Positions 26,182-35,623 of a DNA stretch of 64,000 bases are shown in pieces; the first letter of the stretch is position 1, and the number at the start of each line of letters is the position of its first letter. The notes beneath the pieces are model-generated. The model searched no databases and was not told the DNA's origin. It saw only the letters and a list, made by a program, of their open reading frames with translations. This DNA comes from Mesorhizobium opportunistum WSM2075 (GTDB taxonomy: Bacteria > Pseudomonadota > Alphaproteobacteria > Rhizobiales > Rhizobiaceae). The stretch is from positions 2,484,001-2,548,000 of the forward strand of contig NC_015675.1 in assembly GCF_000176035.2 (NCBI RefSeq), in the 5' to 3' direction. The position numbers were made by a program, and so were the translations under genes.

Positions 26182-26348
26182 GTTCCCCCAATCCGTCGCT
26201 GCTTCGCAGCGCCACCTTCCCCCTCCGGAGGGAAAGGAAGGGAGCTTTGCTGGACGAGCGTTGACGGCAAAAAGCCTGGCGCCTTTCCTCTACCCCGTGG
26301 ATCGGGGGAGAGGTGGCTCGGCGAAGCCGAGACGGAGTGGGGGTCGAC
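26182..26348. repeat. Intergenic repeats, family C, two copies
   Basis: One copy (26182-26242) has CCCCAATCCGTCGCTGCTTC, CAGCGCCACC and a hairpin-forming CCCTCCGGAGGG. A second, inverted copy (26280-26348) has CCGTGGATCGGGGGAGAGGT and GCGAAGCCGAGACGGAGTGG. They fill the gap between the SDR and LysE genes. Close relatives recur at 27993-28200 and 59977-60142. No gene is seen in 26119-26408. Confidence 0.7.
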
Positions 26349-26408
26349 CAGCTCAGCATAAGCGCTTTGTAGGGGACAAGCCCCAGGTTCTGCAAGGCCG
26401 CCGCGCCC

Positions 26409-27008
26409 TCAAGCCGGCCGCCACATCGGAATGATCGAGGCGGCCAGCACTAGCGCCAGCACGATGTTGAGCGCGCGCCATTGCCATTCCGTCTTGAGCA
26501 GCCGGGCCAACACCATGCCGGCGACGCACCAGACGGACAGCGAGATGGCGGCGGCGAGGCCGAAGGTCGAGCCGAGCAGCAAGGCGAGTTGTCCCGGCCC
26601 GTCGGCAAGGGCTGCGAAGGAGGCCGCCGCGCCCAGTCCCATCGCCCAGCCCTTGGGGTTCATCCACTGGATGCCGGCGCCGCCAAGGAAGCTGTTCGGC
26701 CTGGCCATCGTCACATCGAGATTGGGTGGCCCGGCTCGGCCGATCTTGAGCGCCAGCCACAGGAGATAGAGCGAGCCGATCACCTTCATCGCCAATTGCA
26801 GCGAGGGCACGGCAAGCAGCAGGCCGGCAAGGCCGGCGGCCGCAGCCGCAGTCACGGTGGCGAGGCCGGCGGCGCTGCCGATCATCAGGGGAACCGACCG
26901 GCGAAAGCCGAACTGCGCGCCCGAGGCGGTCGACAAGGTGGTGGCGATGCCCGGCGTGGCGGTGGCCACGAAGGCAAACAGGATGAGCGGCAGGATGGGC
27001 TGGAGCAT
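26409..27008 (-). CDS. LysE/RhtB-family amino-acid exporter
   Basis: This is a 199-residue membrane protein with about six hydrophobic segments. The family pattern is seen: A-T-A-T-P-G-I-A-T in helix 1, a glycine-rich helix 2, and G-I-Q-W-M-N-P-K-G-W before helix 4. LysE/RhtB proteins export amino acids or their derivatives; the substrate is not predictable. ATG 27008 (MLQPILPL) was preferred to a frame reaching 27065 because it opens the first helix. It is divergent from a LysR regulator that likely controls it, the LysE-LysG arrangement. Confidence 0.88.
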   Translation of the reverse strand: MLQPILPLILFAFVATATPGIATTLSTASGAQFGFRRSVPLMIGSAAGLATVTAAAAAGLAGLLLAVPSLQLAMKVIGSLYLLWLALKIGRAGPPNLDVTMARPNSFLGGAGIQWMNPKGWAMGLGAAASFAALADGPGQLALLLGSTFGLAAAISLSVWCVAGMVLARLLKTEWQWRALNIVLALVLAASIIPMWRPA

Positions 27009-27103
27009 GGGGCGTCCTTCGTCGGAGGCTCCATGGTAAACTTGAGCTAATATCAGTAAATGCAATGTTTGCGATGCTTGGCATTAGCACCTATAATGAA
27101 CGG

Positions 27104-27973
27104 ATGATCCGCAATCTCGATACTGCGCTGGTGCGCACTTTCGTCACCGTGGCCGACAAGGCGAGCATGACGGCGGCCGCCAACGCGCTGCATCTGACGC
27201 AGGGCGCCGTCAGCCAGCAGGTCAAGCGGCTGGAGGAGACGCTCGGCTGCAGCCTCTTCGAGCGCGACCGACGCGGCCTGCGCCTGACGCGCTCCGGCGA
27301 GCGGCTGTTCGACAAGGCCAAGCGCCTGCTCAGCCTCAACGACGAGATCTGGGCCGAGATGGCGGGAAGTGCTGTCGCCGGCCAGGTGCGGCTCGGCGTG
27401 CCCTACGATCTCGTCGGCACCTTGCTGGCGCCGGTGCTGAAGGCCTATGCCGAGACCTATCCGCAGGTCGAGATCTCGCTGGTCTGCGCCTCGTCGCCGG
27501 AACTGGCCACGGCCCTTGCGGGAGGTACCATCGACCTTGCGGTGATCGAGGAGCGGGTTGGGCCGACGGCCGGCGAATGCCTTGCCGTCGATCGGCTGGT
27601 CTGGGTCGGCGCGAAGGGCGGCGTCGCCCGCGCCAAGCGGCCGCTGCCGGTCTCGATCGTCGCCGACACCTGCGCCTTCCGCCCGGCGGTGCTTTCGGCT
27701 CTCAACGAATATGGGCTGGAATGGCGCACCGTGTTCGAGAACGGCAACATAGACGCGACGACGGCGACGGTGCGCTCCGACCTTGCCGTCACCACCTGGC
27801 TCGCCTCGACCGTGCCTCCGGACCTCGACATCCTGCCGTTCGAGTCGGGGCTGCCGCCGCTGCCGAATTTTGCCATCAACCTGCATCTGCCAAGGCACGG
27901 CGTCGGCCCGGCGGCGCAGGAGTTCGCGCGGCACATACGCGATGGGCTGGCGCGGCGGCCGGTTGCGGCTTGA
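27104..27973 (+). CDS. LysR-family transcriptional regulator (partner of the LysE-type exporter)
   Basis: This is a 289-residue LysR regulator: LDTALVRTFVTVADKASMTA begins the helix-turn-helix, then LTQGAVSQQVKRLEETLGCS, linker, and a two-lobed effector domain. ATG 27104 (MIRNLD) matches the family N-terminus better than the upstream ATG at 27065. Divergent orientation to the exporter, with a 95-bp spacer, suggests it senses the exported metabolite. That link is inferred. Confidence 0.88.
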   Translation: MIRNLDTALVRTFVTVADKASMTAAANALHLTQGAVSQQVKRLEETLGCSLFERDRRGLRLTRSGERLFDKAKRLLSLNDEIWAEMAGSAVAGQVRLGVPYDLVGTLLAPVLKAYAETYPQVEISLVCASSPELATALAGGTIDLAVIEERVGPTAGECLAVDRLVWVGAKGGVARAKRPLPVSIVADTCAFRPAVLSALNEYGLEWRTVFENGNIDATTATVRSDLAVTTWLASTVPPDLDILPFESGLPPLPNFAINLHLPRHGVGPAAQEFARHIRDGLARRPVAA

Positions 27974-27992
27974 AACCAGGCAGGAGCTTGGG

Positions 27993-28200
27993 TTCCTCTC
28001 CCCCGTCGATCGGGGGAGAGGTGTCGAGCGAAGCTCGACGGAGTGGGGGTCGATCTTTTTTCGCCTGACTGCCGCTGGCCTCAGTCTTCTTGCCCGCCTG
28101 ATTGTGCCTGTCTTGCGGTGGTGCGTTTCGCGGAGGGCTTCCCCCACTCCGTCGCCGCTTCGCGGCGCCACCTCTCCCCCCTCCGGAGGGAGAGGAAAGG
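27993..28200. repeat. Inverted pair of intergenic repeats, family C
   Basis: The left arm (27993-28052: CCTCTCCCCCGTCGATCGGG, then AGCTCGACGGAGTGGGGGTC) and the right arm (28140-28200: CCCCCACTCCGTCGCCGCTT, then CACCTCTCCCCCCTCCGGAG) are reverse-complementary in their outer parts. The space between holds no convincing gene. Same family as the elements at 26182 and 59977. Confidence 0.7.
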
Positions 28201-28216
28201 TGCCAAGGCCGTCCCG

Positions 28217-28867
28217 CTACTTCCAATTCCTGCGCCGCTCAATCTCGGCTTCGGATGGCTCCCCCGTGACAAACGAGCCGACCTTAATTTCGCCCGCGCG
28301 CTCGTAGGTGGCGATGATGACGCCGGTGCTGGTGGCCTGCGACTTGGCAAGCTTGAAGGCGGCCGGCATCGCGTCACCGCCGAACAGGCGCTTGCCCTTG
28401 CCCAGCAACAGCGGGAAGATCATCAGCCGAATCTCGTCGATCAGCCCGTTGGCGAGCAGGGTCTGGATCAGATCGGCCGATCCCTGGATGAGCAGGTCAG
28501 GTCCATCCTCCTGGCTGAGGCGGCGCACCGTCGCGATGATGTCTTCCCCAAGCGATTGCGTGTTCTGCCAGGTGAGGGTGTCAGGCCGGTGCGTGGCCAC
28601 ATATTTGGTCGCGGGGTTGAAGGCGTCCGCGATCGGATCCTTCTGATACGGCCAGTACGCGGCGAAGATGTCGTAGGTTCTGCGGCCGAGGAGCAGGGCG
28701 AAGGGCTTGGAGAAGAGTTCATCCATTGCCGCGCCTCCCACCTCGTCAAAGTAATGGAAGGTCCAGCCGCCGAACTTGAAGCCGCCGACCGGATCTTCTT
28801 CCGGACCGCCAGGCGCTTGCATGACACCGTCGAGGCTGACGAAGGTGGCTGCGATGATCTTTCTCAT
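28217..28867 (-). CDS. Dihydrofolate reductase-like (RibD C-terminal) protein
   Basis: This is a 216-residue protein with the DHFR/RibD-reductase fold: MRKIIAATFVSLDGVMQAPG at the start, LLLGRRTYDIFAAYWP, DLLIQGSADLIQTLL, and a late L-I-D-E-I-R-L-M-I-F-P-L-L-L-G-K-G. The family uses NAD(P)H, but most members (YwjB, YyaP type) have no known substrate. ATG 28867 opens the conserved strand. It lies 111 bp downstream of the methyltransferase gene on the same strand and may be cotranscribed. Confidence 0.9.
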   Translation of the reverse strand: MRKIIAATFVSLDGVMQAPGGPEEDPVGGFKFGGWTFHYFDEVGGAAMDELFSKPFALLLGRRTYDIFAAYWPYQKDPIADAFNPATKYVATHRPDTLTWQNTQSLGEDIIATVRRLSQEDGPDLLIQGSADLIQTLLANGLIDEIRLMIFPLLLGKGKRLFGGDAMPAAFKLAKSQATSTGVIIATYERAGEIKVGSFVTGEPSEAEIERRRNWK

Positions 28868-28978
28868 TCGAATGCTCCCGTTTCTCCAATCCATGCCGTC
28901 GTGGCCGGACTCCAGCCCCAAGGACGGGCGATCGGCGGCCAATCCGACAGGGCACGCGAAATTCCTGGCGGCCCTCCA

Positions 28979-29833
28979 TCATTTCCGGGATCTGGCGCGC
29001 GGTGCCGCATCGAGACCTTTCGACGAGAACCAGACGTCGCTGAAGATCGCGGTGGCCGTGCGGTCCGGTGGCTTGTCCTTGGTCAGCCAGATCGAGCGGC
29101 TGCGCGTCGCCTCGTCGCGGGTCGGAATTTTTGCGGCAAGCTCCGCAACCGAGGCACCGAAGCATGGGATGAACCAGGAGCGCATGAAGGGATCGCAGGC
29201 GAGGCCCTTTTCGGTACGGGTCACCATCACCGCCAGCGGCACGCGCTCGGCCGGGCGCCAGGGAAAGATCATGCGGCCGCCTGGGCGCAACGCCTCCAGC
29301 CATCCGGCCGGAGGGGCGACGACGCCGGCGTTGACATAGATGATATCGGATGGCGGCAAGGGCGCGGTCACGGCATCGCCATGGACGGCGGTCGCGTTGC
29401 CATAGGCTTCGAGATTCTTGCGTGCCAGGTCGGCCAGCCTGCCGTCGAGTTCGAAGGCGGTGACGGTGCCGTCAGGTGAAACCAGCCTGGCCAGCAAGGC
29501 GGTGTAGTAGCCGGTACCAGCGCCGATGTGAGAAACGGCCTCGCCGGGCTTCGGCGCCAGCTTCCCGATCCACATGGCGTGCAGGAACGGCTCGCCATTG
29601 TTGATGCCCTTGTCGGCATCGAGCACCACCAGCACGTTCTGGTAGAGGTGCGCCGGGTCGGCGCTCGGCGTCGTGACCTTGCCGTTGCCGGCGATGATCG
29701 TCCACGGCCCTGGGCCGAGGAAGGCTTCGCGCGGCACCTCGGCGAACACCTCTTCCAGGCGCGGGTCGGGCGAGGCGGCATTGGCCGCCATCAGCCGCGC
29801 GTAGAATTTCCTGATATCCTCGATATTGCTCAT
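28979..29833 (-). CDS. Protein-L-isoaspartate O-methyltransferase-like protein
   Basis: This is a 284-residue SAM-dependent methyltransferase. The PCMT pattern is seen: VFAEVPREAFLGPGPW, SADPAHLYQNVLVVL in place of the usual S-Q-P-x-x-V, SHIGAGTGYYTALLARL (motif I), AFELDGRLADLARKNLEAYG. PCMT enzymes repair isoaspartyl residues. Here the N-terminal substrate motif is changed and the C-terminus is about 60 residues longer than standard Pcm (about 215), so the substrate may differ. No neighbour gives a hint. Confidence 0.85.
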   Translation of the reverse strand: MSNIEDIRKFYARLMAANAASPDPRLEEVFAEVPREAFLGPGPWTIIAGNGKVTTPSADPAHLYQNVLVVLDADKGINNGEPFLHAMWIGKLAPKPGEAVSHIGAGTGYYTALLARLVSPDGTVTAFELDGRLADLARKNLEAYGNATAVHGDAVTAPLPPSDIIYVNAGVVAPPAGWLEALRPGGRMIFPWRPAERVPLAVMVTRTEKGLACDPFMRSWFIPCFGASVAELAAKIPTRDEATRSRSIWLTKDKPPDRTATAIFSDVWFSSKGLDAAPRARSRK

Positions 29834-29910
29834 GGCAATGCAGAGATAGCGCGGGCCGGCGATCTGTCGCGGATTACATGTTCAGGAACGTTCGAACTGC
29901 CGGTGAAACC

Positions 29911-31275
29911 TCAGCCGACCCCGAACATCGTGTCGTAGAGCAGCTTGAAGTTCAGCACCAGGATGATCGCCGCGACCACCCAGGCAAGGGCCGCGACAGC
30001 GCGCGGAATGGCAAGGTTGCCCATCTTCTTCTTGTCGGAAACGAACTGCACCAGCGGCACCACCGCAAAGGGCAGCTGCATCGACAGGATCACCTGGCTG
30101 AACACCAGCAACTGGCCGGTGCCCTTTTCGCCGTAGAGCGCGGTGACGACCACCACCGGGATGATGGCGAGGCCGCGGGTCAAAAGCCGGCGCGCCCAGT
30201 TGGGGATGCGCAGGCGCAGGAACCCTTCCATGACGATCTGGCCGGCGAGCGTCGCCGTCACCGTCGAGTTCAGGCCCGACGCCAGCAGCGCCACGGCAAA
30301 CAGGATGGAGGCGATGCCGAGGCCGAGCAGCGGCGACAGCAACTCGAAGGCCTGGCCGATCTCGGCGACATCGTGGTGGCCGGTGTCGTGGAAGGCGACC
30401 GCCGAGACGATCAGGATCGCGGCATTGACGAACAGCGCCAGCATCAGGGCGATGGTTGAGTCCGTCGTCGCCCATTTGATGGCGTCGCGCTTGCCCTTTT
30501 CGGTACGCTCATAGGCACGCGTCTGCACGATCGAGGAGTGCAGATAGAGGTTGTGCGGCATCACCGTGGCGCCGATGATGCCGATGGCGATGTAGAGCAT
30601 CGCGGGATTGGTGACGATTTCGGAGGACGGCACGAACATCGCATGCAGGATCGTGCCGGCCGGAGGCGCGGCGACGAAGATCTGGATGGCGAAGCAGCTG
30701 AAGATGATGATCAGCAGCGCAATGACGAAGGCTTCGAGATACCGGAACCCCTTGTTCATCAAGAGCAGCACCAGGAAGGCGTCGAGCGCCGTCAGCATAG
30801 CGCCGCCGATCAGCGGAATGCCAAACAGTAGCTGCAGCGCGATCGCGGTGCCGATGACTTCGGCGAGGTCGCAGGCGATAATGGCGAGCTCGCAGGCGAT
30901 CCACAGCACGAAATTGACCGGGCGCGGGTAGTAGGCGCGGCAGGCCTGGGCGAGGTCGCGGCCGGTGGCGATGCCGAGCCTAGCGGCCAGCGCCTGAAGC
31001 AGGATCGCCATCAGGTTGGACAGCATGATGATGAACAGAAGCGTGTAGCCGAACTGCGCGCCGCCGGCGAGGTCGGTGGCCCAGTTGCCGGGGTCCATAT
31101 AGCCGACCGAAACCATGTAGCCGGGGCCCATGAAGGCGAACAGGCGGCGGAACCAGACGCCCGAACTCGGCACGGCGATCGAGGAATTGACCTCGCGCAG
31201 GCTGGGCTGGTCGTCCTCGTCGCGCCTGGCGAACCGCCATGCGGAACGGGAGGCTGTGGCTTCTGCTTCTGACAT
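29911..31275 (-). CDS. mntH: Nramp-family Mn2+/divalent metal transporter
   Basis: This is a 454-residue inner-membrane transporter. The two Nramp signatures are present: [13 protein letters not shown] in TM1 (the DPGN metal-binding loop) and [14 protein letters not shown] in TM6 (MPHN). Eleven or twelve helices are predicted. Nramp proteins take up Mn2+ and Fe2+ with protons. ATG 31275 follows GGAAAG; an in-frame start at 31353 is possible but adds 26 unconserved residues. The divergent neighbour encodes MntR, so manganese repression is very likely. Confidence 0.95.
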   Translation of the reverse strand: MSEAEATASRSAWRFARRDEDDQPSLREVNSSIAVPSSGVWFRRLFAFMGPGYMVSVGYMDPGNWATDLAGGAQFGYTLLFIIMLSNLMAILLQALAARLGIATGRDLAQACRAYYPRPVNFVLWIACELAIIACDLAEVIGTAIALQLLFGIPLIGGAMLTALDAFLVLLLMNKGFRYLEAFVIALLIIIFSCFAIQIFVAAPPAGTILHAMFVPSSEIVTNPAMLYIAIGIIGATVMPHNLYLHSSIVQTRAYERTEKGKRDAIKWATTDSTIALMLALFVNAAILIVSAVAFHDTGHHDVAEIGQAFELLSPLLGLGIASILFAVALLASGLNSTVTATLAGQIVMEGFLRLRIPNWARRLLTRGLAIIPVVVVTALYGEKGTGQLLVFSQVILSMQLPFAVVPLVQFVSDKKKMGNLAIPRAVAALAWVVAAIILVLNFKLLYDTMFGVG

Positions 31276-31311
31276 GGAAAGGCTTTCCGACACGTCCGGG
31301 AATATCCATAA

Positions 31312-31342
31312 CCTATGCCATGGCTCAACATTATGCAATAGG
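31312..31342. promoter_or_regulatory. Candidate MntR operator between mntH and mntR
   Basis: CCTATGC (31312-31318) and GCAATAGG (31335-31342) form an interrupted inverted repeat in an AT-rich stretch 37 bp upstream of mntH. The E. coli MntR box (AACATAGC-N4-GCTATGTT) has similar C-T-A-T-G and A-T-A-G-G elements, but the spacing here is wider. It could instead be a Mur-type site. Support comes mainly from location. Confidence 0.35.
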
Positions 31343-31507
31343 CTATATTTCATTGTATGTGCTTTTTATCCGATGCCCCGAAGCGCTGGTGACAGACGCA
31401 ATTGGGAACGCCGGTTGCGCCTGTGCGGGAATGCAAATAAACGCCCTGAAGAATCAGAGCCCGTGCTATAAAGCAGCAACGGCTAAACTCCCGAGGAGGA
31501 GCGCGCA

Positions 31508-31957
31508 TTGGCGCTGAAGAACAGACCGGTCCCGCGCGAGCCACTGCCTGACGCCGACGTCCATTCGGAAGGATTCCGGCAGCAGCGCCAAGCGCGCCGC
31601 AGCGCGCTGGTCGAGGATTATGTCGAGCTGATCGCCGATCTGATCGAGGACGGCAACGAGGCGCGCCAGGTCGATATCGCCGCACGGCTCGGCGTCGCCC
31701 AGCCGACGGTGGCCAAGATGCTGACGCGGCTGTGCGCCGACGGGCTGGTGTCGAGAAAACCCTATCGCGGCGTGTTCCTGACAGAGGCCGGCCGCAAGGT
31801 CGCCGAGGAAAGCCGCATCCGCCACCAGACTGTGGAAGCTTTCCTGCGCTCGCTCGGCGTCAGCGCGGAGACGGCGCGCATCGATGCCGAGGGCATCGAG
31901 CACCATGTCAGCGCCGAGACACTGGAAGCGTTCCGCAAGGCGATGACGGCGCGCTGA
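31508..31957 (+). CDS. mntR: Manganese-responsive regulator MntR (DtxR family)
   Basis: This is a 149-residue DtxR-family repressor: [40 protein letters not shown] (helix-turn-helix), [20 protein letters not shown], and the metal-site helix region with E-G-I-E-H-H-V-S. The H-H of E-H-H-V and the E-x-x-x-R-H-Q fit MntR metal ligands. There is no C-terminal SH3 domain, as in the short MntR form. The start is TTG 31508 with GAGGAGG upstream; no ATG lies nearby. It should repress mntH when Mn2+ is high. Confidence 0.92.
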   Translation: MALKNRPVPREPLPDADVHSEGFRQQRQARRSALVEDYVELIADLIEDGNEARQVDIAARLGVAQPTVAKMLTRLCADGLVSRKPYRGVFLTEAGRKVAEESRIRHQTVEAFLRSLGVSAETARIDAEGIEHHVSAETLEAFRKAMTAR

Positions 31958-32051
31958 GCCGCGCCAGCCGCTCCCCGAGCCGCCGGAACCGTCCGATGTC
32001 ATGCACGTTGCTCCTGGGAGCGCGCGATGTCGCGCGCCAAGGGAGGAAGCG

Positions 32052-32240
32052 ATGGGCATTGAACAGGCACCGACGGCGAAGGGCAAGCAGGCGGCCAGCG
32101 GATTGAAGCAGGCGGCTGCGAAGGACGAGCGCAAGACCGAGGCCGAGATCGGTCACCCCCTGAAGAAGGGAGCGGCGCGTTTCGAAGAGCGTTCGAAAAG
32201 CTCGGACGGCAAGAGCGCCGGCGCCAAGCAGAAGGGGTAA
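32052..32240 (+). CDS. Small lysine-rich hydrophilic protein
   Basis: This is a 62-residue protein (Lys, Ala, Glu and Gln-rich, no hydrophobic segment) beginning MGIEQAPTAKGKQAASGLKQ. GGGAGGAAGCG stands just before the ATG, a very strong ribosome-binding site almost identical to that of the gene at 40218. No domain is recognised. The composition suggests an intrinsically disordered stress-type or nucleoid-associated protein; that is a guess from sequence character only. Confidence 0.6.
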   Translation: MGIEQAPTAKGKQAASGLKQAAAKDERKTEAEIGHPLKKGAARFEERSKSSDGKSAGAKQKG

Positions 32241-32265
32241 GTCCGTTGCGCGATGCAGGGTTGGT

Positions 32266-34356
32266 TCACTCGCGAACATCCTGCACCCAGCTCCTGGGAT
32301 GGCCGTCGACGCGGAACTGGAAGATGAAATAGGGCGGAATGCAGGTGCCTTCGCCAGGCTTGGCTTCGGCCAGATCGTCATAGCCGGCGGTGCAGATATA
32401 GTCCTCGCGGCAGGGACGCGCCTTGTCGCAGGCGCGCAGGCCGGCGGTCTTGGTGAATTCCCTGGTGCAGAATTTGTGATCCTTGCCCGAGGCGATGCAG
32501 TCGTTGAAGCCGGTCTTGGCCAACCGGCCGCAGGTGGCCTCGTCGGGAAGCTTGTCGCAGGTCGCCTTGCGCAGCATGCCGCCGGGAAAGCCGCCGGTCT
32601 TCTGCTGCGGGTTGTCGTAGCGCTGACGCGCAGCACCGTATCCGGCGAGCTTGACCACCGGCTTCTTGTCCTTCGCGGGGTCGATGGCGCATGCCTTGGC
32701 GGTGGCCGGCGACAGACGGCAATACTGGTCGCTGCCCCATGTCGACATCCTGATCTCGCCGAACTCGACCGGGTCGCCGACCGCGGTGCCCTTCTCGCTG
32801 ACACAGGTGCCGAAACCCGGGTGGATGGCGCCTTCGTGGACGCCCGCGCAGCGCAGGCCGGCGCCGCAGGTCCAGTCCTTGAAGCTTGCGTCCTTACCGC
32901 TATAGCAGATCGAGCCCCAGCCATTGTAGAGGTCGGTGCCTTTCAGCGCCTCGGCATATTTCTGGTCGGGACGGGCGGCGAAACCCCTGGTGAAATCCGG
33001 ATGACCGCCGGCGGCGAACTGCTCGACAATGGCGCGGCGGCGCGGCAGGTCGGCGAAGAAGACGGCCGAGCCAGGCACGAAGACGGCATTGCGGCGCGGC
33101 TCGCTGGCCGGGTCGGCGCCGGTGTAGTGGAAGCCGGCTATACCGTGCGTCTGGTGGCAGCCGGTGCAGCTCATCTCGTTCAGCCGCAAGTCGAAGCCGG
33201 CCACGGACTTGATGGTGGCGAGCGTATTGCCCTTGGCCACATAGTCCTTCAGTGCCTGGTCGATATCGGCATCGTCGACCAGCCCATAGGCGATGTTGTT
33301 CTGCGACCGGCTGAGGCCTCCAGGCGCGACCGAAACGGCGCTTTTGGCCAGGAATTTTTCGTCGATGACCAGCCGGCCATGGTCGAGGTCGTAGATGTTG
33401 CGGTCGGTGAGCAGCCATTTGGCGAAGGCCGGCTTGTCGGCCAGCACCGTCGTCCGGTCGATCTGGTTCTCCATCCTCGATTCGTAGAAGCTCGAGGTCG
33501 CCGGATTCCATTTGAAGATCTTCAGCAGATACTCGGCGTGACCGCCGAAATCGCGCCGCGTCGAGGCCGACAGCCTGAGCACCTGCATGTTGAGTTCGAG
33601 CCGCATGATCTGCGAGGAATTGAGCATGGCGCCCGACAGCGGGCCTTCGTCGGAGCGCAGCCAGGCGGCAAGCTGTTCGGGCGGCAGGTCCTTTTGCCCG
33701 GCCGTCAGCCAGCGCCGGGCGACGTCGGCGCAGGACACATCGGTGGTATCGGGCAGATCCTTCGAGGCGCGCGCCTGGGCCTGCTTCGGCTTGGCGTTGA
33801 AAACCAGGCTCATGGTCAACGGCAGGCGCGAGGAAATGCGCTGCGCAGTCTTCCCCCCGATTGGCTTGCCCTTGGCCGGCTTTTCCGCAACCGAATAGTG
33901 GAAGCGGTAGATCAGCCTGATCTCGCCGCATTCGGTGTGGCCGAGATAGCCGCGGTCCATGCGGTTGACGATGCCGGTCAGGTCGAGCGTAGAGCCGTCG
34001 TCGTCGATGTATTTCGGATTGAATTTCTGGCTGGTGTCCTTCGATTTCGCCATGGCGGCGACATAGGGGTCGGGGCTGGTCTTCGGCTCCTCGGCGATCT
34101 CAAGCTTGACCGTGTCGCGCACCGTGGCCAGCGCCGGCACCGAAAACAGGCCGCGATTGTCGACCTCGCGGGTGAGGCCGAGTGCCGGTCCGAGCAGGCG
34201 GCTGATCGAAAGACCGTCGCGCTCCAGCGCCTGCAAGGTGGCGGGATCGGTGACGGCAACACTGGAATCGAGCGTCACCGCGCCGGCGTCCATAATGCCA
34301 AGACAGAGCAGGGTCGCGAGCAGCGACAGGAATCGACCGATCGTCTTCACTCTCAC
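32266..34356 (-). CDS. Secreted protein with one c-type haem motif
   Basis: This is a 696-residue protein with a signal peptide (LSLLATLLCLGIMDAGA). The region around residue 395 has SCTGCHQTH, a single CxxCH haem-binding motif. The upstream part contains IVNRMDRGYLGHTECGEIRL and the downstream part many cysteines in pairs (GLRACDKARPCRED, YICTAGYDD). I do not recognise a complete named domain. The start is GTG 34356, with GGAGG five bases upstream; the next GTG (34350) is possible. Longer frames to 34545 lack support. It could be an oxidase or a redox-linked periplasmic protein; no partner is visible nearby. Confidence 0.7.
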   Translation of the reverse strand: MRVKTIGRFLSLLATLLCLGIMDAGAVTLDSSVAVTDPATLQALERDGLSISRLLGPALGLTREVDNRGLFSVPALATVRDTVKLEIAEEPKTSPDPYVAAMAKSKDTSQKFNPKYIDDDGSTLDLTGIVNRMDRGYLGHTECGEIRLIYRFHYSVAEKPAKGKPIGGKTAQRISSRLPLTMSLVFNAKPKQAQARASKDLPDTTDVSCADVARRWLTAGQKDLPPEQLAAWLRSDEGPLSGAMLNSSQIMRLELNMQVLRLSASTRRDFGGHAEYLLKIFKWNPATSSFYESRMENQIDRTTVLADKPAFAKWLLTDRNIYDLDHGRLVIDEKFLAKSAVSVAPGGLSRSQNNIAYGLVDDADIDQALKDYVAKGNTLATIKSVAGFDLRLNEMSCTGCHQTHGIAGFHYTGADPASEPRRNAVFVPGSAVFFADLPRRRAIVEQFAAGGHPDFTRGFAARPDQKYAEALKGTDLYNGWGSICYSGKDASFKDWTCGAGLRCAGVHEGAIHPGFGTCVSEKGTAVGDPVEFGEIRMSTWGSDQYCRLSPATAKACAIDPAKDKKPVVKLAGYGAARQRYDNPQQKTGGFPGGMLRKATCDKLPDEATCGRLAKTGFNDCIASGKDHKFCTREFTKTAGLRACDKARPCREDYICTAGYDDLAEAKPGEGTCIPPYFIFQFRVDGHPRSWVQDVRE

Positions 34357-34543
34357 GCACCCCTCCGTTGCGGCGATGCTACAGGCCTTCGCCGTTCCCG
34401 GCCAGTGCACTGAAGCCATCACGCGGGCGCTGCCTCGGCCGCTGAGAAATGCTGTGACTTGGCGCAACCATTGGGATATTTGTCTGGTGGGTTGAGCCGG
34501 CCGCACCGGAGCAACGAGGACGTTTACATCACGGGGAGTTGCC

Positions 34544-35467
34544 ATGCTCTGGAAAGGCCGTCGTCAGAGTGACAATATCGAGGACGACCGCAGCGGGGGT
34601 GGCGGCGGTGGGCTCGGCGGCGGTGGCGGGCAGTTCCGCCTGCCGATCGGCGGCCGCACCGGCGGCGGCGGCAGCATCTTCCTCGTCATCCTGGTGGTGC
34701 TGGCCGGATGGTATTTCGGCTTCGATCCCTCAGCGATACTGGGCGGTGGCGACGGTGGGCTGCTGCCCGGCGGCGGTGGCCAGATCACCGACAACAGCGG
34801 CGGCCAGGACAGCGGGACCGCCCCTGCCAATGACGAGATGAAGCAGTTCGTGGCGACTGTGCTCGCCGAGACCGAGGATACCTGGACCGGCATCTTCAAG
34901 TCGCAAGGGTTGACCTATGAAGACCCGAAGCTGGTGCTGTTTTCCGGCCAGGTGCGTTCGGCCTGCGGCTTTGCCTCGGCGGCTGCCGGACCGTTCTATT
35001 GTCCTGGAGACCACAAGGTCTATCTCGACATGACCTTCTTCCAGCAGCTCGACCAGCAGTTCGGCGCTTCCGGCGAGTTTGCTCGTGCCTATGTGATCGC
35101 GCATGAGGTCGGTCACCATGTGCAGAATCTCACCGGCATCATGGGCAAGTTCAACCAGATGCGGCAAGGCATGAGCGAAGCCGATTCCAACCAGCTGTCG
35201 GTGCGCATCGAGTTGCAGGCCGACTGCTTCGCCGGTGTCTGGGCGCACTACACCGGGCAGAAGGGCATATTGGAGCAGGGCGATTTCGAAAGCGCGCTCA
35301 ACGCCGCCAAGCAGATCGGCGACGACACGCTGCAGAAGAAGATGCAGGGCTACGTCGTGCCGGAAAGCTTCAACCACGGCACCTCGCAGCAGCGGCAGAC
35401 TTGGCTGGCGCGCGGCTACAAGAGCGGCAAGCTTTCGGATTGCAACACGATGAGCGGTGCAATCTGA
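34544..35467 (+). CDS. YpfJ-type neutral zinc metallopeptidase
   Basis: This is a 307-residue protein of the putative neutral zinc metallopeptidase family. After a Gly-rich cytoplasmic stretch comes one membrane helix (about 45-63), then another Gly-rich part and the catalytic domain, with HEVGH at 187-191 followed by H-V-Q-N-L and, farther on, the L-Q-A-D-C-F-A-G-V-W-A-H third-ligand region. Length is normal. The start follows GGGGAG. Substrates are unknown for the family. The divergent neighbour is the monohaem protein gene. Confidence 0.9.
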   Translation: MLWKGRRQSDNIEDDRSGGGGGGLGGGGGQFRLPIGGRTGGGGSIFLVILVVLAGWYFGFDPSAILGGGDGGLLPGGGGQITDNSGGQDSGTAPANDEMKQFVATVLAETEDTWTGIFKSQGLTYEDPKLVLFSGQVRSACGFASAAAGPFYCPGDHKVYLDMTFFQQLDQQFGASGEFARAYVIAHEVGHHVQNLTGIMGKFNQMRQGMSEADSNQLSVRIELQADCFAGVWAHYTGQKGILEQGDFESALNAAKQIGDDTLQKKMQGYVVPESFNHGTSQQRQTWLARGYKSGKLSDCNTMSGAI

Positions 35468-35488
35468 GCACTCGATTCACGCCGGTAG

Positions 35489-35512
35489 CCTGACGGCGAA
35501 CACGCCGTCAGG
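35489..35512 (+). terminator. Strong hairpin after the metallopeptidase gene
   Basis: CCTGACGGCG-AACA-CGCCGTCAGG is a perfect 10-bp stem with a four-base loop, 21 bp after the stop codon. There is no U-run, so it is either a weak or Rho-assisted terminator, or an mRNA-stabilising hairpin. Confidence 0.4.
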
Positions 35513-35623
35513 GGATGTCAGGATCAAACATTCCTGCCTGTTCCCGCATTGTTCCTTTTTACGGTCTCGCCTATAAGGTGCGTCCGCCCAGGCCCCGGGG
35601 CGGACAGAGGAGCTTGACCCGTC

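Noticed and set aside
32299-34413. A 704-codon plus-strand frame
   Set aside because: It is antisense to the monohaem protein gene, which has a signal peptide, haem motif and good start on the other strand.
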